Shown here in pieces: positions 5,969-12,798 of a stretch of 14,657 nucleotides of DNA. The translations under genes and the position numbers were made by a program. The DNA is from Candidatus Bathyarchaeota archaeon (lineage in GTDB: Archaea > Thermoproteota > Bathyarchaeia > Bathyarchaeales > Bathyarchaeaceae), in the NCBI GenBank assembly GCA_029879825.1, contig JAOUPL010000024.1:1-14657 (forward strand), given 5' to 3'. The notes under the pieces were generated by a model. That model ran no database searches and was not told where the DNA came from. It was given only the letters and a program-made list of their open reading frames with translations. Within the stretch, counting starts at the first letter, position 1. Each line of letters starts with the position of its first letter.

Positions 5969-7149
5969 AAGACGTTTTTGATTCCGTCATCATTCGTTTT
6001 GGCGGAGAATTGTGGATCAAGAAGACATGGACTAGAAGGTTGTATCAGCGACGTTTAGTTGAGAACATAAAGAACGTTTTGAAGCACTATGAAGTTCCCT
6101 ACAGCGAGATTGTTCGCAGACACGGCAGGCTTTTTTTGAGAACTGACTCGGCGGTGGAGGCAGCGCGCAGGCTGGCACGAATTTTTGGTATTTCTTCGGT
6201 TTCTCCATCGCTGGAAACCTCTTCCAAGCTTGAGGACATAGTTGATAGAAATGTATTCTTGGCCGGCCATTTGCTGAAGGAGGGAAACAGTTTTGCTGTT
6301 AAGTGTCGCCGGGTAGGTGATCAAACTTATTCCAGCGCTGACGTTTGTAGGGTGGTGGGACAGCGTATCCTTGACGAGTTTGGCGAGAAGTTGGGTTTGA
6401 AAGTTGATTTGGATAGACCGGATGTGAAGCTTGGAGTTGAGGCCAGAAACGATGAGGCCTTCGTGTACTCAGATATAATTGACGGAGCTGGTGGCATGCC
6501 CCTTGGTACTCAACCTAGGGTGGTTGGTTTGTTGAGTGGTGGAATTGATTCCGCGGTGGCGTGTTGGCTGGTTATGAAGCGGGGTTGCCCTGTTGTGCCT
6601 GTTTATTTTGACAACACGCCTTTCACAGATGCGACTACGACGGAGAGGGCGTTGAATGTCGCTGAAGCCCTTTTTGATTGGGCTGTTGGATTTCCTAGAA
6701 GGGTTTACGTGGTTCAGCACGGAGAAAACTTGAAGAAAATTGTAGAAAACTGTTCTAGAAAATTCACCTGTTTGCTCTGCAAACGTATGATGTACCGAAT
6801 AGCAGAACGCCTAACTGATCTGATAGGGGCCGAGGGGATCGTGACTGGAGAGGCAATTGGGGAGCAGGCTAGCCAAACCATAACCAACCTAAGGGTGCTA
6901 AGTAATGCTGTCCAGAAGTATCCGATACATAGACCACTACTAGGATTCGACAAGGCAGAAACAGAAACAATAGCAAGAAAAATTGGAACATACAAAATTT
7001 CAAGCAGAAAGGCTGGAGGATGCGCAGCAGTTCCTAGCAAACCAGCGACAAGGGCGAAGCTGAAGGAAGTGATGGAGGCGGAAGAAAAATTGAACATAGA
7101 AAAAATGGTTGAAAGATCGATCGAATCCCTCAAAGTCGTTAAAGTGTAA
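5953..7149 (+). CDS. thiI: tRNA 4-thiouridine synthase ThiI (archaeal type)
   Basis: Makes 4-thiouridine at position 8 of tRNA by adenylating the uridine and transferring sulphur. The 398-aa product has an N-terminal ferredoxin-like region and THUMP domain (about 1-170), then a PP-loop ATPase domain with LLSGGIDSAVACW (193-205). It lacks the rhodanese domain of the E. coli enzyme, as in methanogens. Cysteines sit at C267, at C273 and C276 in FTCLLCKRMMYRIAE, and at C357 in GGCAAVPSKPATRA. The CxxC plus the distal cysteine correspond to the three cysteines required in methanogen ThiI, which carry an Fe-S cluster, so a cluster-dependent sulphide-using mechanism is likely. GTG 5953 is supported by GAGGG. 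It follows cysS in one operon. From about 6,880 on, codons become A-rich compared with the G/T-rich first part. Confidence 0.95.
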   Translation: METSVKDVFDSVIIRFGGELWIKKTWTRRLYQRRLVENIKNVLKHYEVPYSEIVRRHGRLFLRTDSAVEAARRLARIFGISSVSPSLETSSKLEDIVDRNVFLAGHLLKEGNSFAVKCRRVGDQTYSSADVCRVVGQRILDEFGEKLGLKVDLDRPDVKLGVEARNDEAFVYSDIIDGAGGMPLGTQPRVVGLLSGGIDSAVACWLVMKRGCPVVPVYFDNTPFTDATTTERALNVAEALFDWAVGFPRRVYVVQHGENLKKIVENCSRKFTCLLCKRMMYRIAERLTDLIGAEGIVTGEAIGEQASQTITNLRVLSNAVQKYPIHRPLLGFDKAETETIARKIGTYKISSRKAGGCAAVPSKPATRAKLKEVMEAEEKLNIEKMVERSIESLKVVKV

Positions 7150-7230
7150 CCCTTTTGCACGCAATCCGGTCTGCCAACATTCAGCCCCCATAAAGAAAAA
7201 TAAGGGCAGGTAGAGCACACGAGAAAGTCC

Positions 7231-7236
7231 TTAAAT
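7231..7236 (+). promoter_or_regulatory. TATA box for rio2
   Basis: TTAAAT lies about 27-32 bases before ATG 7263, preceded by a purine-rich GAGAAAG stretch that could be a BRE. The spacing puts the transcription start at or next to the ATG, predicting a leaderless mRNA; no Shine-Dalgarno motif is present. The rest of the 113-base thiI-rio2 gap shows nothing I can name. Confidence 0.55.
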
Positions 7237-7262
7237 GGTTTCTTCCCAATCATTCTCTAACT

Positions 7263-8171
7263 ATGTCTGCTGCTGATATTGCTGTTGGGGTTTACCGCAA
7301 ACTTGAACCCGAAGACCTTCGAATACTTCAAGCCATCGAACTTCAAATGAAACACTACGAACACGTTCCAGAAGACACCATCCATAAACCAGCTCATCTC
7401 CCACCTCAAGAGGTCACCTACAGACTACCTGACCTAAGAAAAAAAAGCCTCATCCGAGGCTGGCGAGGAGCCTACACCGGCTACAACCTCACAACAGCAG
7501 GATACGACACCCTAGCCCTAAACGCTCTCGTCAAAGCTAACGTACTCGAAGCCTTCGGAAAACCATTGGGCGTGGGAAAAGAAGCAGATGTCTACGACGC
7601 TTTAACGCCAACTGGCCAACAAGTAGCAGTGAAATTCCAGCGCTTAGGCCGAACAAGCTTCAAACAAACCAAACGCAAACGAGGCTACGTAACCGAATAC
7701 ACCTACACGCCAGATTGGCACCATCAATCCCGAATCGCAGCCAAAAAAGAATACAAAGCTTTGGAAATGCTCTATCCAAAAGGCGTAGCGGTTCCAAAAC
7801 CAATCAAACAAAACCGTCACGTCTTAGTCATGAGTATGATAGAAGGCGCAGAACTATATCACTATCCAGAGCTATCCAACCCACAAGCAGTCCTGAACGA
7901 AATTCTAGCCAATATACGAAAAGCTTACCAAGACGCCTACATAATTCACGCAGACCTCAGCCCCTACAACATCATCTTCCAACCAAACCAACACATCCTC
8001 ATCATAGACTGGCCCCAATACGTCACCACAAAACACCCAAACGCCCAGCAACTCCTCAAAAGAGACCTACAAAACGTCCTTAGGTACTTCCAACGTAAAC
8101 ACAAGCTAAAAACCAAACTAAACGAAGCCCTAACTTACATCGAAAAGGATGCAATGCAGCAGAATGAATGA
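7263..8171 (+). CDS. rio2: RIO2-family serine/threonine kinase/ATPase
   Basis: An atypical kinase that acts in late maturation of the small ribosomal subunit in archaea and eukaryotes. The 302-aa protein begins with the RIO2-specific winged-helix domain (about 1-90). It continues with the ATP-binding loop GVGKEADVY (103-111), the lysine K124 in VAVKFQ, and a basic flexible loop (126-141). The catalytic loop is HADLSPYN (229-236, D231 and N236), and metal-binding D249 is in IDWPQ. Length and motifs are normal for archaeal RIO2. It appears monocistronic with its own promoter and is convergent with the Lsm gene 55 bases away. Base use is odd: the coding strand is strongly C/A-rich and G-poor (by hand, 24 C and 4 G in 7981-8040), unlike the G-rich coding strand of thiI. 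Confidence 0.95.
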   Translation: MSAADIAVGVYRKLEPEDLRILQAIELQMKHYEHVPEDTIHKPAHLPPQEVTYRLPDLRKKSLIRGWRGAYTGYNLTTAGYDTLALNALVKANVLEAFGKPLGVGKEADVYDALTPTGQQVAVKFQRLGRTSFKQTKRKRGYVTEYTYTPDWHHQSRIAAKKEYKALEMLYPKGVAVPKPIKQNRHVLVMSMIEGAELYHYPELSNPQAVLNEILANIRKAYQDAYIIHADLSPYNIIFQPNQHILIIDWPQYVTTKHPNAQQLLKRDLQNVLRYFQRKHKLKTKLNEALTYIEKDAMQQNE

Positions 8172-8214
8172 TGACCTAAAAAGCGTTGAGAAAACTGAAA
8201 ACTAGAGAGGGGCT

Positions 8215-8219
8215 AAAAA
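8215..8219 (-). terminator. Short U-run after the Lsm gene
   Basis: Five T residues on the minus strand start eight bases past the Lsm stop, and a second T5 run follows around 8177-8182. Archaeal termination commonly uses such runs; the assignment rests on position alone. Confidence 0.3.
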
Positions 8220-8226
8220 GAGAGGC

Positions 8227-8469
8227 TTATTTTTCACGAGGAACATTAACACAAATATATAGAATGTTATTTCCTCTAAGCAGAACACTCCCGTAATTAG
8301 CATTCAAACGATCATTAACCCGCTCAACAGCTCCCTCCAGTAAAATATTCATGTGGCCATCACACTGAACCATAGTCCCCCGGTACTCAACTCCATTCTT
8401 CAAAACAATAGCCACATAACTATTCAATTGCTTAGTCAAGACATTCAGAGGCTTTCTACTCGGCTCCAC
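8227..8469 (-). CDS. Sm-like archaeal protein (Lsm), 80 aa
   Basis: A small RNA-binding protein that forms six- or seven-membered rings on U-rich RNA and takes part in RNA processing. The 80-aa product is all Sm fold. It has an N-terminal helix (KPLNVLTKQLNS), the Sm1 region VAIVLKNGVEYRGTMVQCDGHM with the RNA-binding D-x-H-M-N pattern, and the Sm2 motif NYGSVLLRGNNILYI with the R-G-N-N pattern. GTG 8469 is preferred to the longer frame opening at 8565: GGTG lies five bases upstream, and the extra 32 residues (hydrophobic, with no Sm homology) would cover a TATA box at 8504-8511. It converges on rio2. Confidence 0.9.
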   Translation of the reverse strand: MEPSRKPLNVLTKQLNSYVAIVLKNGVEYRGTMVQCDGHMNILLEGAVERVNDRLNANYGSVLLRGNNILYICVNVPREK

Positions 8470-8503
8470 CAGATCACCAACACTAACTAACACAAACAAC
8501 ATC

Positions 8504-8511
8504 ATATAAAA
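8504..8511 (-). promoter_or_regulatory. TATA box for the Lsm gene
   Basis: TTTTATAT on the minus strand lies about 39 bases upstream of GTG 8469. A start site some 25 bases downstream gives a leader of about a dozen bases containing GGTG. Its presence argues against translation starting further upstream. Confidence 0.5.
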
Positions 8512-8627
8512 CTTATGAACAAACGATACAAGGAGGTAAACGAGGATAGAAATAGAGCACGACAAAACTCAAACAGAGACAATAAGAGGCTAAACTAAAT
8601 TTCTGTTGCTTGATGTCCGTTGTCCTT

Positions 8628-9380
8628 TTACCCTAGGATTTCTCTGAATTTCTTATCAACAAGTTCCGGACTCAGTTTTTCATAGGCTTCGGTACTAAGA
8701 ACATCATACCAAAAGGCGTCTGAAACGTAGCCATAAACTGGTTTGCCAACTTCTATAAGGTATGGGATCACATCTCCCATCAAATCCAATTCACGCTTCT
8801 CCTTTTTCAAGGCCCTCATATCTCCAAGCGTTTCTCCCTTCAAGACAGCGATCCCTACACTAACTGGCTTTTCCAAAGTCGGCTTTTCCACAAACCCACG
8901 AATCTTTCCATCCTCATCTAGATCCGCCAGTCCCACCCTAACCGTAAAACCTGACGCCAAAGCAATTGTGGCCCAAGACCGTTTATCTCTGTGATAACTC
9001 AACAAATTCTTCATGTTCATGTTTGTTAGAATATCTCCATAATACACAAGTAAGGTGTCCTTCATGTTCACTGCGCCTTGCCTGTAAGCGTTTAGCACAG
9101 AACCCGCCGTTCCCTTTAACGACGGATCATCCTTTACGTAGAAAATTCTCACGTTAAACCTAGAACCTTCCTCAAAATAATTCATGATCTGTTCTGCCTT
9201 GTAGTCGACCAGAAAAACCAGGTCTTCGATTCCATGAAATTCAAGAAGCCGAACGATGTATTCCAACAAGGGTTTCTGTTTCAGGCCTACAGGTATCATA
9301 GTTTTTTGAAAATAGTATGTGATGGGTCTAAGCCTTGTGCCTTGTCCTCCACAAAGAACTAAACCCTTCACCCTACTCAT
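8628..9380 (-). CDS. Sugar-phosphate nucleotidyltransferase (NTP_transferase family)
   Basis: Transfers a nucleoside monophosphate from an NTP to a sugar-1-phosphate (or similar polyol phosphate), giving an activated donor for glycosylation or lipid head groups. The 250-aa product has the signature GGQGTRLRP (11-19) with K26, GTAGSV (90-95), and the metal-binding aspartate D116 in YYGDILTN. FVEKP (163-167), MGDVIP (201-206) and FWYDVLS (223-229) complete the fold. It lacks the C-terminal left-handed beta-helix of GlmU-like or longer GCD1-type enzymes, so it is a catalytic domain only. Substrate is unknown; glucose-1-phosphate, mannose-1-phosphate and inositol-1-phosphate enzymes all use this fold. 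ATG 9380 is chosen; GTG 9389 is possible. It lies 54 bases after the two-helix membrane gene on the same strand and may share its transcript. Confidence 0.88.
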   Translation of the reverse strand: MSRVKGLVLCGGQGTRLRPITYYFQKTMIPVGLKQKPLLEYIVRLLEFHGIEDLVFLVDYKAEQIMNYFEEGSRFNVRIFYVKDDPSLKGTAGSVLNAYRQGAVNMKDTLLVYYGDILTNMNMKNLLSYHRDKRSWATIALASGFTVRVGLADLDEDGKIRGFVEKPTLEKPVSVGIAVLKGETLGDMRALKKEKRELDLMGDVIPYLIEVGKPVYGYVSDAFWYDVLSTEAYEKLSPELVDKKFREILG

Positions 9381-9434
9381 ATGCGCCACACAAATAGGAA
9401 AGATGAAAGGAAGAAAATAACTGTTTTCTTTTCC

Positions 9435-9728
9435 TTAATCTTCTTTCTCTTCTTCCGGTTTCTCTTCGACTTCGAATTCTTCGATTGGCTTCGGAGGTGG
9501 AGTTGTAGCCATTGTCCAGCCGATCCATGCCCCAATAGCTAAAACAGCAACGAAAGCGATGAGAACTGGAATCGCAACCAGCCAAAATTGAACACCACTT
9601 GTCGACCCCACGTCAATCACTGGTTGAATTATTTGTTCATAACCGAACAGTGTAACAACGTATCCTATCATGACAACCACGCAAACTAGGAAGATTACCC
9701 ATCCGATACCCTGATCCTTACTGACCAT
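9435..9728 (-). CDS. Two-helix membrane protein with acidic C-terminal tail, 97 aa
   Basis: Two hydrophobic helices at about residues 8-28 and 48-70 are joined by a 20-residue polar loop. They are followed by a Pro- and Glu-rich tail (TPPPKPIEEFEVEEKPEEEK). The positive-inside rule gives no strong topology. A tail of this kind is likely cytoplasmic and might bind a basic partner, which is inference. I do not recognise a family. ATG 9728 is well supported by GGTG seven bases upstream (9736-9739) and a TATA box at 9769-9777, so it has its own promoter even though it lies only 62 bases downstream of ahcY. The nucleotidyltransferase follows it. Confidence 0.72.
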   Translation of the reverse strand: MVSKDQGIGWVIFLVCVVVMIGYVVTLFGYEQIIQPVIDVGSTSGVQFWLVAIPVLIAFVAVLAIGAWIGWTMATTPPPKPIEEFEVEEKPEEEKED

Positions 9729-9768
9729 ACCAATTCACCACGATGTAGCCATCTTTATTTGCAACCCC

Positions 9769-9777
9769 ATTATAAAG
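9769..9777 (-). promoter_or_regulatory. TATA box for the two-helix membrane gene
   Basis: CTTTATAAT on the minus strand lies about 45 bases upstream of ATG 9728 and just downstream of the ahcY stop. It suggests the membrane protein and nucleotidyltransferase form a transcription unit separate from ahcY. Confidence 0.5.
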
Positions 9778-9790
9778 TTTATTGTTCATA

Positions 9791-11047
9791 TCAGATAGTT
9801 CCAGCTTCCCACGTAGCCATATACCTTTTTTGTTCTCCCGTAAGTTCGTCAATTTCCACATTTATAGCCCTCAATTTGAGGCTCGCCACGAGTTCGTCTA
9901 TTTCTCTAGGCACACTATATACCTTAGATTCCATTCTACTTTTCTCCGCCAGATACTTAACGCATAAAGCTTGGTTCGCGAAGGACATGTCCATAACCTC
10001 AGACGGATGACCCTCTGCCGCAGCGAGATTCACAAGCCTTCCCTGGGCTAGTAGATAGAGTTTCTTTCCATTTTGAAGGCTATACTCTTCTAGGTTTGGT
10101 CGCATGGTTCTTTTCGAGGACGATATACTTTCTAGGTCAGGTATGTTGATTTCAACGTTGAAGTGGCCGCTGTTGGCGATTATGGCGCCATCCTTCATTC
10201 TAAGCATGTGTTCCTCTCGGATAACGCTGATGTCTCCTGTGGTGGTTACAAAAACATCACCTGTCGTTGACGCCTTGTCGATGGGCATCACTTGGAAACC
10301 ATCCATGATGGCTTCGAGTGCCCTTATCGGATTCACCTCAGTGATTATGACGTGGGCGCCCATGCCCCTCGCTCGCATGGCGAGTCCTCGACCGCACCAT
10401 CCGTAGCCGCAAACTACAAAGTTTTTTCCAGCCAACAAGAGATTTGTGGAACGGAGGATTCCATCTATTGTGCTTTGTCCGGTGCCGTAGCGATTGTCAA
10501 ACAAATATTTTGTGTAGGCGTCGTTTACGGCTATGATAGGATACTCGAGGGCTCCAGCCTTCTCCATAGCCCGCAAGCGGATAACCCCTGTGGTTGTCTC
10601 TTCGGTGCCTCCCTTCACATTTTCTAAGGCGTCTCTTCTTTTCTTGTGAATCGTGCCAACTAGGTCAGCACCGTCGTCTAACGTGATTAGGGGCGACTGG
10701 TCAATCACTTTGTTGACGCACCAGTAGTATTCTTCGGTTGTTTCGCCACGCCAAGCGTAGACTTTTGTCCCTTTCTCTGCGAGGAACGCCGCCACTTCGT
10801 CTTGCGTTGAAAGGGGGTTAGACCCGCACAAGGCGACATTAGCTCCTCCAGCTGTGAGGGCGTCTATGAGCACGGCTGTCTCTTTGGTTACGTGTAGACA
10901 CGCTCCTATCACGGTGTTGGCAAGGGGTTTTTCCTTTTCAAACTGGCGCCTGATTTGATTGAGAACTGGCATGTGTTTCGAGGCCCATTCAAAGAGTAAA
11001 GTTCCTTGAGGAGCCAATTTTAGGTCTTTGATTTTGAAATTTGACAT
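9791..11047 (-). CDS. ahcY: S-adenosylhomocysteine (or S-inosylhomocysteine) hydrolase
   Basis: An NAD-dependent cytoplasmic enzyme that cleaves SAH to homocysteine and adenosine, relieving product inhibition of methyltransferases. The 418-aa product shows the substrate site ACLHVTKETAVL (H52, T54, E56), STQDE (80-84), DDGADLV (124-130), and EETTTG (149-154). K180, D184 and N185 lie in AYTKYLFDN. The NAD-binding GYGWCGRG is at 214-221, SGHFNVEI at 293-300, and EGHPSEVMD at 345-353. The C-terminus ends at about the WEAGTI position and lacks the Lys/Tyr extension of human SAHH that reaches the neighbour subunit's NAD, as is usual in archaea. ATG 11047 is preferred: AGAAGGG ends six bases before it, while ATG 11053 would directly abut that motif. 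It lies 42 bases behind the deaminase gene, in an operon with it. In Methanocaldococcus the homologue prefers S-inosylhomocysteine; that preference is possible here but not readable from the sequence. Confidence 0.95.
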   Translation of the reverse strand: MSNFKIKDLKLAPQGTLLFEWASKHMPVLNQIRRQFEKEKPLANTVIGACLHVTKETAVLIDALTAGGANVALCGSNPLSTQDEVAAFLAEKGTKVYAWRGETTEEYYWCVNKVIDQSPLITLDDGADLVGTIHKKRRDALENVKGGTEETTTGVIRLRAMEKAGALEYPIIAVNDAYTKYLFDNRYGTGQSTIDGILRSTNLLLAGKNFVVCGYGWCGRGLAMRARGMGAHVIITEVNPIRALEAIMDGFQVMPIDKASTTGDVFVTTTGDISVIREEHMLRMKDGAIIANSGHFNVEINIPDLESISSSKRTMRPNLEEYSLQNGKKLYLLAQGRLVNLAAAEGHPSEVMDMSFANQALCVKYLAEKSRMESKVYSVPREIDELVASLKLRAINVEIDELTGEQKRYMATWEAGTI

Positions 11048-11053
11048 TAACAT

Positions 11054-11060
11054 CCCTTCT
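11054..11060 (-). promoter_or_regulatory. Shine-Dalgarno-like motif deciding the ahcY start
   Basis: AGAAGGG on the minus strand is six bases from ATG 11047 and immediately adjacent to ATG 11053, favouring the inner ATG. Confidence 0.45.
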
Positions 11061-11089
11061 TATCTTCTTAGTAATGATTAGTTCATAAA

Positions 11090-12442
11090 TTATTGGTTGT
11101 GCTCTCCTAGACGTGCTAGGAGTCTTTCCTTCGTTTTTTCCGCCATCTCCAGGACTTGGTGGACATCTATTGTTGTAGTTTTTCGATTTTCCATGACGAT
11201 TTTGCCATTGATTAAAACAGTGTCCACGTCAGACGGTCCGGCTGAGTATACGAGGTGGCTGATTTCATTAAAAAGAGGACATAAGTGGGGCTTCTTGAAG
11301 TCAACTATCACCAAATCAGCATTTTTGCCAATTTCAATTGATCCAATTCGTTTATCCCATAACAGCGCCTTCGCGCCTTCTATTGTCGCCATCCGCAGAA
11401 CCTGTTCAGCTGGCATCAACGTTGGGTCCTTGTGAATCCCCTTATGTAGAAGGGCTGCTGTCTTCATAACCCCGAACATGTCCGCATTGTTGTTTGAGCA
11501 AGGGCTATCCGTACCTAAGGCAACTATCACACCAGCGTTTATTAGGCTGGGCACGGGGCTTATGCCGGAAGCCAGTTTTAGGTTTGAAATTGGATTGTGG
11601 GAAACCTTTACTCCCCTTTTTTTGAGGATTTTGATATCCCTCTGAGTGAGTGCCACACAGTGGATGGCTATAACCTCGTTGCCGAGTACACCCAAAGAAT
11701 CTAGGTATTCTACAACTCCTCCTTTCACGGGGACGTTGAAAGCTTGCTGAATCTTTTCAGGTTCGTCTAGGGTTTCTGCGACATGCATGTGCCACATGAT
11801 AGGCGAGTCGGAGGATCCATACTTTTCATTAAGCTCATTCCCGATCTCCCTCAGCTCTTTCATATATTCCGGATCGACAGTGTAGGCTGCGTGTGGATCA
11901 ACACTCACTCGAATGAGCCGGCTTTTTTTGCGGTGCCAGTCTTTGGCTAAGTTCCTTAAGGCTTTTTTATCCTCATTTTTTCTCCAGGAAAAGCAGACAT
12001 GCCCGACTACGCCTCGGAGTCCCGCTTCGGCGAATGCTTGGGCTTCGTTGCCGCCTTCTATGTAGTGGTACATAGTGTTGACCGTTGTGGTTCCTCCCAT
12101 GATTGATTCTACGGCGGTTAGGAGGGCGCCTACGTAGATGTCGCGCCCAGTCACGTGTTTTTCTAGGGGCCATATCCACTTTTCCAGCCACTCTTTGAGA
12201 GGGCAATCGTCTGCGTAGCCTCGGAGTAGACTCATGGCTGCGTGTTGGTGGGTGTTCACTAAGCCAGGAATCACCAATTTTCCTTTGGCGTTGATCTTTT
12301 CGTAGCCAGAATACTTTCGTCTCAGGTCAGAGCCTTTGCCAACGTCGACTATGCGGCTGTTCTCAACGACAATGACGCCGTCTCGAACGATTCCTTTGCT
12401 ACCCATCGTTACAACCGTTCCGCCATCAATAATTAACTCCAT
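11090..12442 (-). CDS. 5'-deoxyadenosine / MTA / S-adenosylhomocysteine deaminase (MtaD/DadD family)
   Basis: An amidohydrolase that deaminates the adenine of SAM-derived nucleosides (SAH to S-inosylhomocysteine, MTA to methylthioinosine, 5'-deoxyadenosine to 5'-deoxyinosine). The 450-aa product has the composite beta-sandwich plus TIM-barrel layout. Metal ligands are H65 and H67 in NTHQHAA, H218 and H220 in WHMHVAET with catalytic E223, H261 in AIHCVA, and D312 in GTDSPCSNNN. WPLEKH (91-96) and DPHAAYT (182-188) match substrate-site positions of the family. ATG 12442 is supported by GGAGG nine bases upstream. The SAH hydrolase follows it, so both act in the same recycling path. Pure chlorohydrolase or guanine-deaminase alternatives are less likely given these motifs and the neighbour. 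Confidence 0.92.
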   Translation of the reverse strand: MELIIDGGTVVTMGSKGIVRDGVIVVENSRIVDVGKGSDLRRKYSGYEKINAKGKLVIPGLVNTHQHAAMSLLRGYADDCPLKEWLEKWIWPLEKHVTGRDIYVGALLTAVESIMGGTTTVNTMYHYIEGGNEAQAFAEAGLRGVVGHVCFSWRKNEDKKALRNLAKDWHRKKSRLIRVSVDPHAAYTVDPEYMKELREIGNELNEKYGSSDSPIMWHMHVAETLDEPEKIQQAFNVPVKGGVVEYLDSLGVLGNEVIAIHCVALTQRDIKILKKRGVKVSHNPISNLKLASGISPVPSLINAGVIVALGTDSPCSNNNADMFGVMKTAALLHKGIHKDPTLMPAEQVLRMATIEGAKALLWDKRIGSIEIGKNADLVIVDFKKPHLCPLFNEISHLVYSAGPSDVDTVLINGKIVMENRKTTTIDVHQVLEMAEKTKERLLARLGEHNQ

Positions 12443-12451
12443 GTCAGAGAG

Positions 12452-12456
12452 CCTCC
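12452..12456 (-). promoter_or_regulatory. Shine-Dalgarno motif of the deaminase gene
   Basis: GGAGG on the minus strand, nine bases before ATG 12442. It lies between the possible 64-aa gene and the deaminase. Confidence 0.55.
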
Positions 12457-12465
12457 AGTCTTAAC

Positions 12466-12660
12466 CTAAGTTGTAAATGCAAAATTTAAGAACTGTTCTT
12501 TGTGGGACCTAGAAACTAGAAGAAGTGTGAGTCCTGCCGTGAAAAGGATTGCTTCAAGAAATTCGTGGTGAAGGATATCTTCATAATCGAAAAATCTTGC
12601 GGTAAAAAATAGGTGATGGAAAACGGCAAGCAAACCTAAGAAGGCAAGTAGGATTCCCAA
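12466..12660 (-). CDS. Possible small two-helix membrane protein, 64 aa
   Basis: The peptide has two hydrophobic segments (about 2-20 and 35-50) separated by an acidic, His-rich loop (FFDYEDILHHEFLE, 22-35), and ends SRSHKEQFLNFAFTT. Three histidines plus Asp/Glu in the loop could bind a metal, which is speculation. The start is TTG 12660, with only a weak GGCG motif upstream, but TATA-like boxes lie upstream on this strand. It ends 23 bases before the deaminase start and would be the first gene of that operon. I do not recognise a family. The orderly helix-loop-helix layout argues for real coding, while small size and a weak ribosome site argue for caution. Confidence 0.42.
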   Translation of the reverse strand: MGILLAFLGLLAVFHHLFFTARFFDYEDILHHEFLEAILFTAGLTLLLVSRSHKEQFLNFAFTT

Positions 12661-12711
12661 CTTTTCGCCTTGTTTTCTATTTATCTTTCGTAGGAAGAAA
12701 GTTGTGAACCG

Positions 12712-12720
12712 CTATTTAAG
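12712..12720 (-). promoter_or_regulatory. TATA box for the deaminase-ahcY operon
   Basis: CTTAAATAG on the minus strand lies about 52 bases upstream of TTG 12660 and 270 bases upstream of the deaminase. It would drive the small membrane gene with the two enzymes behind it. A second A/T-rich run (ATAAATAG, about 12679-12686) is closer. Confidence 0.4.
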
Positions 12721-12746
12721 ACAAACAGTGTTTCTTGAAGCAAAGG

Positions 12747-12756
12747 TTTAATTTTA
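12747..12756 (+). promoter_or_regulatory. TATA-like element for the kinase-PHP unit
   Basis: TTTAATTTTA lies about 43-52 bases upstream of TTG 12799, giving a leader that includes GGTG at 12788-12791. The divergent promoter for the deaminase operon is only about 30 bases away. Confidence 0.38.
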
Positions 12757-12798
12757 CTTTTTCTCAACTTAATTACGTAGAAACAAGGGTGTGTCCAG

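Noticed and set aside
6714..7253. 179-aa minus-strand frame over the 3' part of thiI
   Set aside because: Antisense to well-matched ThiI motifs (CLLC and GGCAAVPSKPATRA); Ser/Leu/Phe-rich shadow of A-rich coding.
7150..7262. Small RNA or tRNA in the thiI-rio2 gap
   Set aside because: Only a weak GCCC...GGGC pairing was found; the gap is explained by the rio2 promoter.
7715..8083. 122-aa plus-strand frame inside rio2
   Set aside because: Rich in Arg, Pro, Ser and His as expected from a shifted frame of C/A-rich coding DNA; rio2 catalytic motifs are in the other frame.
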